Shown in pieces: positions 11,801-24,000 of a stretch of DNA of 64,000 nt; position 1 is the stretch's first letter, and each line of letters starts with the position of its first letter. A model generated the notes under the pieces. It worked only from the letters and a program-made list of their open reading frames with translations, was not told the origin of the DNA and did not search any database. The DNA comes from Channa striata. Its lineage: Eukaryota > Chordata > Actinopteri > Anabantiformes > Channidae. The translations under genes were made by a program, and so were the position numbers. Where the stretch lies: assembly GCA_033026295.1 (NCBI GenBank), contig CM065182.1:15128001-15192000 (forward strand), given 5' to 3'.

Positions 11801-14800
11801 AGCCTGACTCTTGATCCCTATTAAATGAACAATTACACGGTAGGGCAGTGTCCTTCAACCAGCCTGTAGTTTATTGGCATTTGAACCAGATGAATGATCT
11901 GAGTGGCAAGTCACTGCGTGAGGATCAAAGGTGCAGACGGAGAAAGGAAGTTGCAACATAAACATAGCAGAAATCGAGGAGGAAATGAAAGAGAAAGAGC
12001 GAGATGCCTTCTTGACCTAAAATCACGTCTCCTTATCTTTTTTTTCTTGGTCTCTGTCTAAACATTAAGTCCCAAGATCTGCTGCAATTTGAGCAGCTAC
12101 ACTTATGAACTGTTTGGACTATTTTAATGTAATGCATCTTTAATTCAAGCTGAGCTTTAGAAGGAGAAAACTACCGTCAATGACACAGACAAAGACAGCT
12201 TTAATCATGCACATATTGTCACGCAAACGGCAGCCAATAGCATCAACAAAGGGACAGATTTCACACATAAATACACACGTCAAGCTGTACAAAATAATAA
12301 GACAAATAATAATACATGAAATCATACTAACAAAAGCCAAAACAAAGACTCACCAGGCAGGGCCTCAACACTGAGGTAAGCAAGAGCTTTGTGCACAGCA
12401 GGTAATTAAGAAAACAAATGAGTTTAACAGCATGCCCCATTTTCAAGGCATTTCACTTCATTTTAGCAAGTACACCAACACTCTTACACAAAACACCGAA
12501 AAAGAAAGGAAAACACGCTCAATAATTTTATCACTGTGGCTGTCGCACACCTCCACATACAGTATGTCCTCATGAGCAGCAACACGTGCACAGTACGGTG
12601 TATTCACGGCCCAATGTAAATGAGTCGATAAGATGACAAATACAGAGAGAACGAAGGCGTCATTAATCTTAGAGGAGATGAGGTGTAGTAATTAAGGTTG
12701 CTGACACATGGCAGACTCCCATCGGGAGGCTGTGACAGAGTCAGACTGGGGAACAGCGAGTCTCTCTACCCGTGCCCAACACCCTCTTAGCAGGGCGCCG
12801 AGGTGAACCTTCGCTGTCTGGCAGCGTGGCTGGCGTGTCGCCTCTGCTCAGCTTTCCTCACCCTCCCATCGTCACCCCTCCATAACCCATTTTGCCATTT
12901 TCCCCCTGTTAACTTCTCAGTTCTACAGAGACAAAGACATAACAAAGACAGTGTAACAAAGACATGGGGGATCCTTAAATATGCAAGACAAAGCTACTGC
13001 TATGTTATGAAGAACTAATGTAGCCCACAGGGCAATAAAACAACCAGTGACACTTGACAAATGACATAATAAAGATATATGGATTGCTTCGGGAGACAAA
13101 CCCCGGAGCAATGAAGGAATATATTGTATGTGTTTCTTTCCTCTTGCAGCCCAGTACGGAAAAACAGAAAAATGTTCATAATTCTCAATAATAAGTATTG
13201 AGAGGGGGAAATGTATGAAGAGTCTTATCTCAGCTTGAGTGAGGACGAATGAGCTTGCTAGAAAGAACAGATTTTCTGAGGAATGATCCTCAGTGCAGCA
13301 CTTTTCTTTCTCCTCCCATGAATATTCATATGAAGAATTACCAGGCACAGTATAGAAACCACATAGATAAGCTTTCACACCTGTCTTTAATATTCAGACT
13401 CTTTTTATCGTCTTCACAAACCAAACTGCACATGCAAACATCTGCCCCCGACAAATCTTAAATGTAGTGGTTACATGTTTTATTGGTATTTCTTTTAGAT
13501 GGATGACCTGTGATATCAGTCAAACTTTAGTTTAGGTTGGTAAAAAACTACTCCCTAAATTATAACATTTGTAAATAATAAAACATAATAAATAAATTAT
13601 TTATGCATATAAAATATAAATTATTTTCTTGATGTACAACAGCTGATTTACACAAACAATGCTGTAGTAATAATCATTATTATGTCAAATCATTTTAAGA
13701 CAGTTAAAATAAAAAAATTCAATAAACTATTCAATTCAAACATATATAAAGGTTTGAGCGTCTTCGTGGTCAGAATGTCTCAAGTGACTTGATGATTCAC
13801 ATCATTGATGTCTGTGCAAATCAACATATAGTTTGAAAAATAAGATTTGAACATGAATGAACACCGTTTTCACTGGACGCTTGTGATTGACATAGGAAAT
13901 GTGATTTGCACATCTTATAAACTAAACAACTGTGCCTTGTTATTCACTGGATAAACGCACACCGTGCCAACGCAGCATCAAAAGTGCCTGCTGGAGTCCA
14001 CTCAAACAGAGGAAATAATCTGCATGTTTTTACTGGCGCTACTGTGTGTTGATTGGCAAATGCTTTGCTTGAGTTACTCAGTGATGTTTGCTTGTCAGCA
14101 TAGAAAATGTTGCATTTTTTTTGTTGTATTATCAAACTCAACAGAACAAAAACAGTTTGGCTTTGTGGAGGTGCACTGCTGCAGAAAATTTCAAATTCCC
14201 CACAGCTCAGGCTAGGCTTCAGCATCACACTCGTGTTGAGGTGGATTCATTCAGTTTAATGGTACATTTACATCCTAAATGTGATGAAGCTTTGATTCTG
14301 GTTATATTCAACATGGTTCTAATTTTCTAGGGCTTCGCAATAGGTGTGAGTGATTGTATTCATTACAGCCTTATGATCTAAAGAAATTACCATCAATATT
14401 TCCTCTCACCTATGCCACTGAAATTCTTTGCTGTACATATTGATATTATTCAGCCCTTTGAGTCACGTCTGCCGCTTTTTCAAAATGCTGCTCCGTGATG
14501 CCTCTGTGCTGGCCTTTCTTCACTGGGTTCTAAGGCAGAACATTTTAACACCCTTTTCATTGAAATTAATGAGTTGACTCATACAACTCACATCTTCTAA
14601 CAATCAAGCTTCCTCCAGACCTTACAGAAAGACTCTGGCTCTTCGACAGGTTAAAATAAAACACTCGCCTTTACTGATGGGACTGTAGAAGAGCCTTCCT
14701 CGTAAAATCAAGGAGTGACCCCACAATTGAAACTTTAAAGAGCCTTTCAAACATTAATGCATTTGAGAACACAATGGGAAATGTGCTTTTGTTCTTGTTT

Positions 14801-16850
14801 GAAGGGTGTCACACCTTACTCACACTCTCATCCAAGAGCTAAGAAACTTGACCTGATATCGGGTAATTAGTCAGGAAGGACTTTCTACGTGTAGCTTTTT
14901 GCAAGTAGTTGATGTTCAAGTAAGACCTTGTGAACCTGCCCGTGTCCTCATATTTTATCTGGCTTGTTCTTAACGTAAGTAGCCAATAATTTCATAGGTT
15001 ACAGTATCACCCTATCAAGTTGCTTTTATCAGACCTAGTAAGGGGACACTTTACGTACAGTTCAGGGCAGAAGGCCCATATCACAGCATGGGTTTTAATT
15101 AGGCAATTAGGAAAAAAGAAATGATATCATATGTGTAAATGCTTCACATAAACAGTGTCAAGGACATTAAAATAAACATTACATAGCTTCAATATATTAA
15201 ATGAGCTTTTTTGGCACATGCACAATTTGGCACAGTGGACAGTGAGCACACACACAAACTTTGGCCTCTGTCTGTGGAGAGTCTGTCCACACCATAGCAG
15301 AGAGGGCAGCCGAGAAAATTTATGGCTGTGGAGCCACGTACATGTAGAACACACTTATCACCATTAAAAGGTACGCCTTTTCTTAGGAATATAATATGTA
15401 TGCTCATCAGAAAAGATACAAAATATATGGACCACAGGTTGAAATTCTATCAGTGCCCCACTATCAATAAAATGAATGAATATGAATGTGTCAGTTAATG
15501 CAAATTACTTGGACTCAGCTCTCCAATTAATAGTTGCTAATGGAGGTGGGCCCTTTTTTTTTTTTCTCCTCCAGTGATATAGAAAAAGAAAAAAGATAAA
15601 CAGACGCAACGGAGCAATGCACATAAAATCTTTTAGACTTTGGTACCACCTAACTTAAAGGTAATTTTTGTCACTATATTTAGTAGAGCGACTGGAGACT
15701 ACACTGAATGACTAGTATGAATAATATGAACTTCAGGCATGAATAAGGCGCTGAACTGCAGACACTCGGGGAACAAGAACGCACGCTCTAATGAGGACAG
15801 ACCTACCGTCCCACTAAACATGTCACAGTCCTCCTGCTGCTCGTCACTGGTTTCATGTTCGAGAAATCCAATCTGTCTTAATTACATGGATGTCTGCCTT
15901 TATTGATCACATGTTAGTCAGGCAAGACTAACAGTGAGCAGCAAAATTAAAATAGATGTGTGAGAACCACACATAAGCTAAGGGACTTCTACTCCACTTT
16001 GGCTGAGCAGCTCATGAGTCCAGGAGCCTTAAAGTGTCATTTTGATAGATCTCTTCACCTCGCTCTTACTTCTACACACACGTACTATTTCATTGGTATA
16101 TGTAACCTGACATACAATCCAAATGTAGTACACAGTGGATGTTGTACAGTTGTATATAGTCATTTATTTATTGATTTATTTCGGGCTATTCTGAACCTCC
16201 GGTGCAGGTCAGCGGCATTGTTAGTGAATAAAACCAGAGCTGCCTGAGACACATACAATGGTTGAGCAGTCATGTATCGTATGTCACAACATGAAACGCA
16301 TAAACAGGGGGGATCGATACACACCCACACACACACCAACAGGATATGCGCTAACAGTGTGTGCTGCAGTGTTTCCCCCTTACTTTGCATATTGCTCTTT
16401 ACCATGATTAACAATGTGCATCATCATTATTCCTAAACTCGTCATTTTATTAATCACCCAATTCATCATGATCATCATTAATCTGAAAATGCATCTTTAC
16501 TATTGACACTTTATGCATCACATTCATCTTTCTAGTTATTCTTGACATTAGCCAGAATATATTAGGATATTTTTTCATATTTTAGTTCCACTGATCTTTT
16601 CATTTTCGTTTTATATTTGCTTCATTATATCATACCTCCCACCCAATTTCTCAACTCCATCACTCTGTGTGGAAGACCTGAAACCTTAATGGTCCCTAAT
16701 GCTAGGCTCAAAAAGAGCGAGGGAATGGTTGTATGGTACAGTAACTGCAGAGAAATGAGTGAAGAAGAGGTGAGAAAACACACTGGAGCCAAAGTACGAC
16801 TGGATAGAATGTGTTGATAGGATTGAAGTGAATGTGAAGGAGGAGATGAA
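8424..16850. other. Non-coding unique sequence
   Basis: No supported gene. The largest frame (minus strand 12923-13378, 151 codons) has arbitrary composition and no known motif. The stretch 13540-13760 is very AT-rich. A 12-bp palindrome ACATTTAAATGT lies at 11112-11123 and a 10-bp one, ATGATATCAT, at 15121-15130. The stretches 12660-12720 and 14640-14800 hold several homeodomain- or SOX-type short motifs and look like unique, possibly constrained sequence. I cannot test that here. Confidence 0.6.
8822..8887. repeat. Compound (GT)24-(GA)7 microsatellite
   Basis: Uninterrupted GT from 8822 to 8870, then AGT and a GA run at 8874-8887. It is a compound dinucleotide array, a type usually highly polymorphic in fish. 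Confidence 0.95.
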
Positions 16851-16858
16851 ATAGAGGT

Positions 16859-16880
16859 GGGTGGGCTGGGGGTGGGGGGG
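16859..16880 (+). other. G-quadruplex motif
   Basis: The plus strand has four close G runs: three G at 16859-16861, three at 16863-16865, five at 16868-16872 and seven at 16874-16880. The loops between them are 1, 2 and 1 nt. This meets the standard four-run, short-loop quadruplex rule. It sits in a purine-rich stretch (16830-16960). No promoter or gene start is visible nearby. Confidence 0.7.
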
Positions 16881-18956
16881 TATAGGCTTTGGTGAGAGGT
16901 ACTGTAATTGGTGCAGCAAAGACAAATAGAAACAGACAAGGTGATTGAGAGAGGGTGATAAAGAGATACTGTAGATACCTACAACCAAGTCACCTACAGT
17001 GTGTATAAATGACCCATGAAAAGATCCCAAAGCTGTTAAAATTGAGTTTTTTACGGGTCGGATCCCGCCACGTTCAGCTACATCGCTCCTATACAACAGC
17101 AGGCAGGAGAGGAACCACTTGTTGTTCCCCAAGTGTTAATGTGTTACCATCCAAACAAGCAGATAGGCAACAGCCAGCTGGCCAGTCATGGCAGGATCAT
17201 TACACCCAGCTTTCACCTCAGCAGCATATTGATGGCTGAGAGAGACAAACAAAGTGTAAATACGCCAGGTGCATGCGTGATCACACATCCGCGCTGGCCA
17301 AGGCACACACGCAAGTGCACCCTGTTCCTCTGCACACACACAAACAGATGAGACACATAGTCAAAATTAATTGTGTAAATGAATTGAGAGTTAAAAAAGA
17401 AAGACAAGAGAAGGAGGGAGAGCGTAAGAAAGTGGGTACAACTCGTCTCGAGAATCTTTCATCTCCCAGCTACCAGTGGACAGCGTCTCCAGTATCTGTT
17501 TAGTATGGGAGTCACACGCCAACATAGTCGGGGAGGGAACAGGGAGAAAGAAAAAGGGCCTATTTTTTGAAATTGCTACTTGGTAGGGGTAAGTGTTCTG
17601 CAGCAGTGTCGTAAAACCACCAAGATTTCATAACTAGATATCATGAAATAATAGAAGGGTTTGAAAATGGGAAAACAAAGACAATAGGATCAGGGAAGTT
17701 GTAATGGAAAAGAATGAACACTGTATAAAAAGAGAAAAGGCTTGAATAAATCCAACAAGAAGTGGGGCGATACGAGGTCAGCTGAATCCAGACTGGTCCG
17801 TACAAAAGGCCCACACGCTCACTACAGGGGGGGATAAAAATGTTATTGAGGTGACGTAAAAACTCAGAAGCTTAGTGACACAGTTATAGACAAAAAGTGA
17901 AAAGGGCGAGGGAGCAAATAAAAAAGGCACAGGAAGAAACAAAAAAGGCATCTGACAAATTCAATTTGAAGGGCCGGAGCCAGTGCATGGAGACAGGCAT
18001 GGATTAGAATTACTCATATGATCCGTCACTCACAGACACAAATACATGTAGACGCGTGGACGAGAACGGCGGTGAGAACAATGCATAGAAAGAAGCAACT
18101 ACCGATGACTGAGCTGTGACTTTTTAGTCTATTACTGCTGCTCTGAGCCCATTTTATTGTAGGCGATGTCTCATCGAACCATCGTTGTACGCAAATATGT
18201 GAGTTTGTGTCAGCGTGACAGAGTGTGTTTGTTACCGCTGACCTCAGGGGGGAAGGCAAGATTATTAGAGCTATTGTTTTATGAAGGACAAAGCCGAAGG
18301 TTGTAAGCCAGTCTCCACCTTCCTCTCCCTTCTGGGGAAGCCAGTGACGTAACACGCAGGGATGGATACAGTCTGAAAGGCATTTTACTGTGCGTTGCCA
18401 TGTAGGTCACTATTTCCCCTTTTCTCCTTTGCACAATATGCCTCAGTCATAACTCGCATTCTGAAAGACGGGAACGTGTGTTTCACCCAGAACCTGAGTG
18501 CAAGCGAACTGTAAAGGCCAGCGCACACTGCCGCCGACTTACACGAGCTTAAAAAACGGTTTTATGAAGGGTGTTGTCGTGCTGTGGGAGGCCGTTTGAC
18601 CTTTTAAAGCACTTTGAGTCAGACGAAGAGTTTATGTCTATTTGTAAACACAGAACTTTGACTCTTTGAATTGATGATTTTACATTAAAATAACCGTATG
18701 TCATTAAATGCAACACATTCTGTTTACTTTTAAGGCCTAAAAAATACAGTGGGAATGTACATGAACTGGAATTTACCCCGGCGCTCTGCCTCATACCTAC
18801 AGTATGTGCATTCATGTGTGTCTCTCTTCACATGAGAGTAATGTTTTCTTGGCCCTTTAACCTACTTTTTGCTCTGGTTGTCCTCCTTGTGTGTTCTTAA
18901 ACTCTCCCTCAAATCCACTACTCCTCAGTCTGCATTATATTTTTATGCATATCCCT

Positions 18957-18971
18957 GTGTGTGTGTGTCTG

Positions 18972-19006
<35 letters not shown>
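18957..19006. repeat. (GT)6 plus (TA)n compound microsatellite
   Basis: GT at 18957-18968, then TA repeats at 18972-18994 and 18996-19006 split by one G. Alternating TA of this length melts or extrudes easily. Confidence 0.9.
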
Positions 19007-19123
19007 GCACCATTTGAACTTGCATTTTGTACAAGAGAAAAAGAAGCACAAAATGTATTTCTAATTCATGTATTGCAGTTTCCTCCTGAATCCGCTGCAG
19101 CCAACAACAGATACCCACTCTCT

Positions 19124-19144
19124 CACACACACACACACACACAC
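19124..19144. repeat. (CA)10 microsatellite
   Basis: Ten perfect CA units and a half unit, in unique DNA. Confidence 0.9.
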
Positions 19145-19544
19145 TCTAATGGGTAAGATTGCTTGGACTCCCAAATGTCAAGGCCCCTCAGAGTTCAAAA
19201 ACCATCACTTTTCTTCTAAACTACTCTTCAAATAAATTCTGATAGAACTCACTAATGCAATCAGATTTTTTACCCTCAATCTCAAACCTCCATTCTCCAC
19301 GCGGGGCAACGCTGGCACGGACGGGGCAGAGGACAGTAACATTCGCCCTTAACGATTCACGATGCCACACAAATATATAAATCAATACAAGAATCATGTA
19401 CAAGATCAAACACCCTTGTGCTGTTATAGTTGAGAACAATTGTTAAACTCTCATATATATTTCTACCCATAACACTTTCCTTAACCTCAACCATTAAACC
19501 CTTTCTCCTCAACCTATCTATAACCCCATCACACTGACAGTCCA

Positions 19545-19563
19545 CCCCCCCCCCTTTTTTTTT
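19545..19563. repeat. C10-T9 homopolymer junction
   Basis: Ten C (19545-19554) directly joined to nine T (19555-19563), a pure pyrimidine tract on the plus strand. Length calls here are error-prone. Confidence 0.9.
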
Positions 19564-20231
19564 ACATCAAAGGCTGGTAAATGCTGCTCACAAATGCCAA
19601 TTTCTGGGTTCTCTGATCTTGAAGTGTCACAGGATACTTTGGACCAGCAGCAAGATGGAGCATGTGCAGCGCAGGCCTGGACACACATGCAAGCATATCT
19701 GCCTGGCTCCGTTTGAATGCAGTGTTTATTGGGTCTCACTTGCTCTACAGTACATTCTCCCAGGAGAGTCCCTGCCCTCTTCAGGTCAAATTCATATCAG
19801 CGCTGTGTTTGATCTCAAGTCTGTACAAAAGAAACTGAAGCTCAGCACTGGTTATGGGGCGATGCTGTTATTAAGATACCTCAAAGGTGTGTGACTCCGG
19901 TTTAAAACTAAAGTCATCCAGGGCCGCGATGTAAATTGGCGACAGAAGAACTAATTAGAACCAAATTCGGGTGGCTCAGAGTTTTATAGGACCACAGAAC
20001 ATCAGGGAGTCATAGAACAGACCGACTAATAAGAAGGCACAATTGAATTATGCTGTGGAACAAACGCCACATGAAAACAACAAGCCAGAGGATGCTATAC
20101 TGTAGCCGTGTTCCTGCAAAGCAACAATCCTCCAATCAGTTTCCTTGTACAGTGTATTGTAAATGTCCTCCAAGAGTATCTGCTTTATGTGTGTGTTGGA
20201 AAGTAGGAGAGAAAGCAGAACAACCCACAAT

Positions 20232-20236
<5 letters not shown>

Positions 20237-20267
<31 letters not shown>
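20237..20267. repeat. (TG)15 microsatellite
   Basis: Fifteen perfect TG units plus T. Confidence 0.95.
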
Positions 20268-20269
<2 letters not shown>

Positions 20270-20562
20270 ATAACAGTGAGTTCTGCCATTAATGTGTTTT
20301 GTGCCAGTGGGCCCCAGAGTGATCTAATACAGAGGCTGGGTTCTCAATTTGTGGTGTTTCTCAAGCCTATATTTAACAGCAACAAAGCCAAGACCCCAGA
20401 CCACAGTTCCCTCCCACTCAATCTAACTCCATTTTACATCCACCAAAAGGCTCTACTTTTATCTCCAGCAATTCATCTGGGACACATATGGGGACCTTTC
20501 TGGAAAATAAATGAGAGGCGAAATAGACTCTGTACCCCTCCCTCTCAGTCTCTGGTACACAA

Positions 20563-20603
20563 TGATTTTATATCGAAAGATATAAAATCACAGTGATTTT
20601 ATA
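20563..20603. repeat. 12-bp hairpin with GAAA loop and a third arm copy
   Basis: TGATTTTATATC (20563-20574), loop GAAA (20575-20578), then the exact reverse complement at 20579-20590. Four bases later the word GATTTTATA (20595-20603) repeats part of the left arm. The middle arm could therefore pair with either flank. The arms are AT-rich, so a chance origin is less unlikely than for GC-rich arms. Confidence 0.6.
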
Positions 20604-20979
20604 CCCAGAGAAGTGAAGCAGCCGGGCTCTTTTTCAAAACAACCGCAGAGTAAAAATAGAAGCTAAACCAACCTTAAACCACACGTTTCTGTGCTTCAAT
20701 TTAAAATAACTAAATCCAGAAAACTAACATGTTATCTTCACTTTCTGGTGGTCACAGTTTTCTTTTTTCCTTTTCCACATTTATGAACAGTATTTGTGCT
20801 AAATTAAAGCTTTAAAATATATCATGTATATTTACTTCAATTTGAACCATATCAAGCTTCAATTTCCTGACGTTTAAGTCAATTCTTTTTTTTCTATTCT
20901 ATTTTCATGTTACTGGTGTCTTAATTTACAAGAATAAAAGTGAAATAGTTGGCAGGTACCCTACAGGGATTGATACATG

Positions 20980-21021
<42 letters not shown>

Positions 21022-24000
21022 TGTGGCTTGGGTTTGTGACCTCTCAGCAATGGTCCTGTAACCACGATGCCATGCTGCCACGCATGCCTTGCTGTATAGC
21101 GCTCCCAGACACCAGTAATACTCGTGTTTGTGTTGGCTCTAGGAGCAGCAAACAATGTACTGTGAGTTTCTGAGTGGTGTTATTGCTGGCTCCTTCCCAT
21201 AACTTGGAGGTAAATCACAGATACAGTAACAGGCTGCACTCATACACAACGCACACTCACTTTTCCTGCCTCTCTCCTCCTTATGTGCTTCAGCCTAATG
21301 CACATTCAAACACATGCTTTCACATATTTCACCTTATGCAGACACCGGGGTAACTTCATCTACATACTGTACTTATTAACCCAATGGAAATTCAATTACA
21401 GTGTGTACACGCTCATACAAACATGTGTAGTATAGTTTATGTTCATAACATGGGTTGATTTACATACTGATTTAACCTTACACTTAATGAGCTGGCTTTA
21501 ATTTGCATGTTGATGTATGTATGAACTTAGTCAACTATTAAGCTAAATTTGCATTTCATTAAAACTGACTGAACTTGGGTATGTTAGTCACTTTTGTGTT
21601 TGGACTACATTTGTCTTGAATTTATTGCTTTTTCCATCAAATTACAGAGTTCTTCAAACAATTTTCTTTAGTGCAACTGGCGCCTTAGTGCTGCCTATCC
21701 AGTCACAGATTTGGGTCTATTTGATGGGTTTCTTGGTGCTTTGGTAGAGGCCAGATGAGCCAACTGCTCCATGGGCTCCAACAACCTGAGGGTTGTGCGG
21801 GTTTGGGAAATGTTTGCCCGAATGTGTGTGTTTGTGTTCCCAATCTAACGTGCCATCTGAAGGGATGTGACAGCTCCTGGTGTCTGCAAAGGGAGGCTAG
21901 GCTAGTCCTGAGCCAGTGTGGAGGTTGTTTACACCCTGAAATGTGACACATCACACAAGAAAAAAAAGGAAGGAAGGCAGAACTGGCACAGAGGATAATG
22001 AGACCTGACACCTTGCAAGTGTGTTCTTTGTTTGTGTGATTACATCTTTTGTTCATAAAAGAAAATAAATGTACAACTCTGCGGCTGAATCTTTTAATAA
22101 ACATTTGAGCTCAGTTCAGTATTTGTTCACTGCTTTGTGCAAATCAGTTCAGGGCAAAAGAAGGATGGGAATGGTCACACATCCACAAATAAATCACTAC
22201 GGATTTCAAAAACACATATGATTAAGCAAACACTAGAGTTTACAGCAGGTAACATTTTATTAAGTTCCGGCAACCCTACAGAAAAATAGACACTCTGTAG
22301 AATATTGAATTGGAGCTTCACTAAAAATTCAATTTGGATGTGTTCCATGAATGCATTGCCTATAATGACCATCTCCATGTCACTCTTTCATTCTTCTTTC
22401 TTTTAGATTTTACGATGAGCCAAACCAGCGGTTCATGAATCCCATAACCACTTAAAGAAAGAGAAAACAGAAGGGTGGTCTCCATTTCAGGGGCAGATAT
22501 GTACCGCATATGAGTAATGCTGTGCTAACGCAAACCAGATGCACGTGTTTTGCTACAGCTTGGGTTCACTGCACATCAGCCTTTCTGTAGACGGTGGTTT
22601 CGCCTGCTGTATGATCCAATCAAAGCACGCTGAGTTGGGACAGCAGTTCCACGTTTGTCAAGGCTTCATTTGTTACTATTCCTGTAGTCAGGCTCACTTT
22701 GCATGATCAAAAGTCTGGGTGCTTAATGTTTTACCAGAGACAGCTGGGAGGTTGTCTGAGTGTGTGTCTGCCCAACTGTGTGCGTCAGTAAGTGTGCAAG
22801 TGAAATTTTTCCCTATCTGTGAGAGTGTTTATGTGTCTGTATTAAAAAAAAAAAAAACTGAGGACACTGGGAGAGGCTGTTCAGTTAATGTGCTGATGAA
22901 GTACTAATGGGCAGAGTGAGGATGGTTGAGGTTAGTTTAGTAGCTTCATTAAACTGGGTTTAAGGGAACGAAGGGAAGGATGGTGGGAAGAAGAAAATTT
23001 AAAGTGCAAAAGGACGTGCAAAAGAAGAAAAATACACAAAGATACCCACTGAATGTGTGTGTTTGTGTGTGAGTGTGTGTGCATGTTTGCAAGAGGTCTA
23101 ATCTATCTTGATGTTCCTCCCAGTATTAAAACACAGTCTCGCAGAGGAGGCATTAAAGTGAAAATTATCTCACCTGACTTTTGTTATTACTCTCCTTCTG
23201 CTGTGTATTCCACCATCTGAAGTGTTGGCTAAAATGTTTTCCTCCCATACTTTACCACTTCTGTTTGTTTATACTTTTAAATTCTTCAGTATGTGAGCGG
23301 TAATGTTTGCTTCAGTCAAAGATGTGCTTACATCAAGGCCATTCTACAAATGAACAATTCAGTCCAAGATGTTCTACTCACTGACGAGCAGAATAGGACT
23401 ATGCAGTAACTTAAATTTAGCCTTCAAGATGCCATGAATCCTAGACATATTCAAGTAACACTCAAATATCCACTGAAAGGGAATGAACAGGAGCTACAGT
23501 GAGTTCAGAGAAAGAGTCATTACTGGTCCGTGAGGAGGACACTGAAGCCGTGATAGATTTGCTCACTTCAAACCTCAGTAACGTAAGGCAACAGTCAGTG
23601 GCAACCGCTTCTTTATTCTCTCTCTGACCATACATAGCAAAAGGCTATGTAGAAAATGTAGAAAATGAAATTATAAGACTTAAGTTGACGTAAAGCTACT
23701 GTAGCCAGGCAAGAGAACAAATATGTGATTTACTGATACAACAGAAAAATAATTAAGCGAAATGCTGCATGTTATGATAAAAACCTACATACCTACAGCA
23801 TCTGTTGCCTCTCAGGTTAAGACACCGAGTTGTCTATAAGGAAGCAGCAAAGTAATGGTCTGACTTCATTTTGATATTCCACATCTGCAGCTCAAATTCC
23901 TATCAAGCGACTGTAATGTGTCAGTGAAAAGAAATTCAAAAGAGTCTGTGAAAAGATATTATTCTGTCTGGGTCAGGGTTTATCTGAGGCTTTGAGTTAG

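Larger units (their letters stand above)
16881..20562. other. Non-coding sequence with small repeats
   Basis: No gene recognised. It contains short GT/TA and CA arrays at 18957-19006 and 19124-19144, a (TG)15 at 20237 and a C10T9 tract at 19545-19563. A GC-richer patch lies near 19300-19340. A TTTTTT-ACGGGTCGGATCC word at 17047-17065 resembles another word near 34450. Reading frames are under 110 codons, apart from the left-hand overlap of a 148-codon minus-strand frame (16686-17132) that I judge to be chance. Confidence 0.6.

Noticed and set aside
12923..13378. 151-codon minus-strand frame with hydrophobic stretches
   Set aside because: Hydrophobic stretches arise from AT-rich DNA. No known family, no splice context, and no support from neighbours.
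15850..15870. GTTCGAGAAATCC, a B-box-like word
   Set aside because: No A box at tRNA spacing and no cloverleaf could be drawn. No tRNA gene is called anywhere in the window.
16686..17132. 148-codon minus-strand frame rich in Ser, Pro and Leu
   Set aside because: It translates the complement of the G-rich quadruplex region; low complexity, no family.
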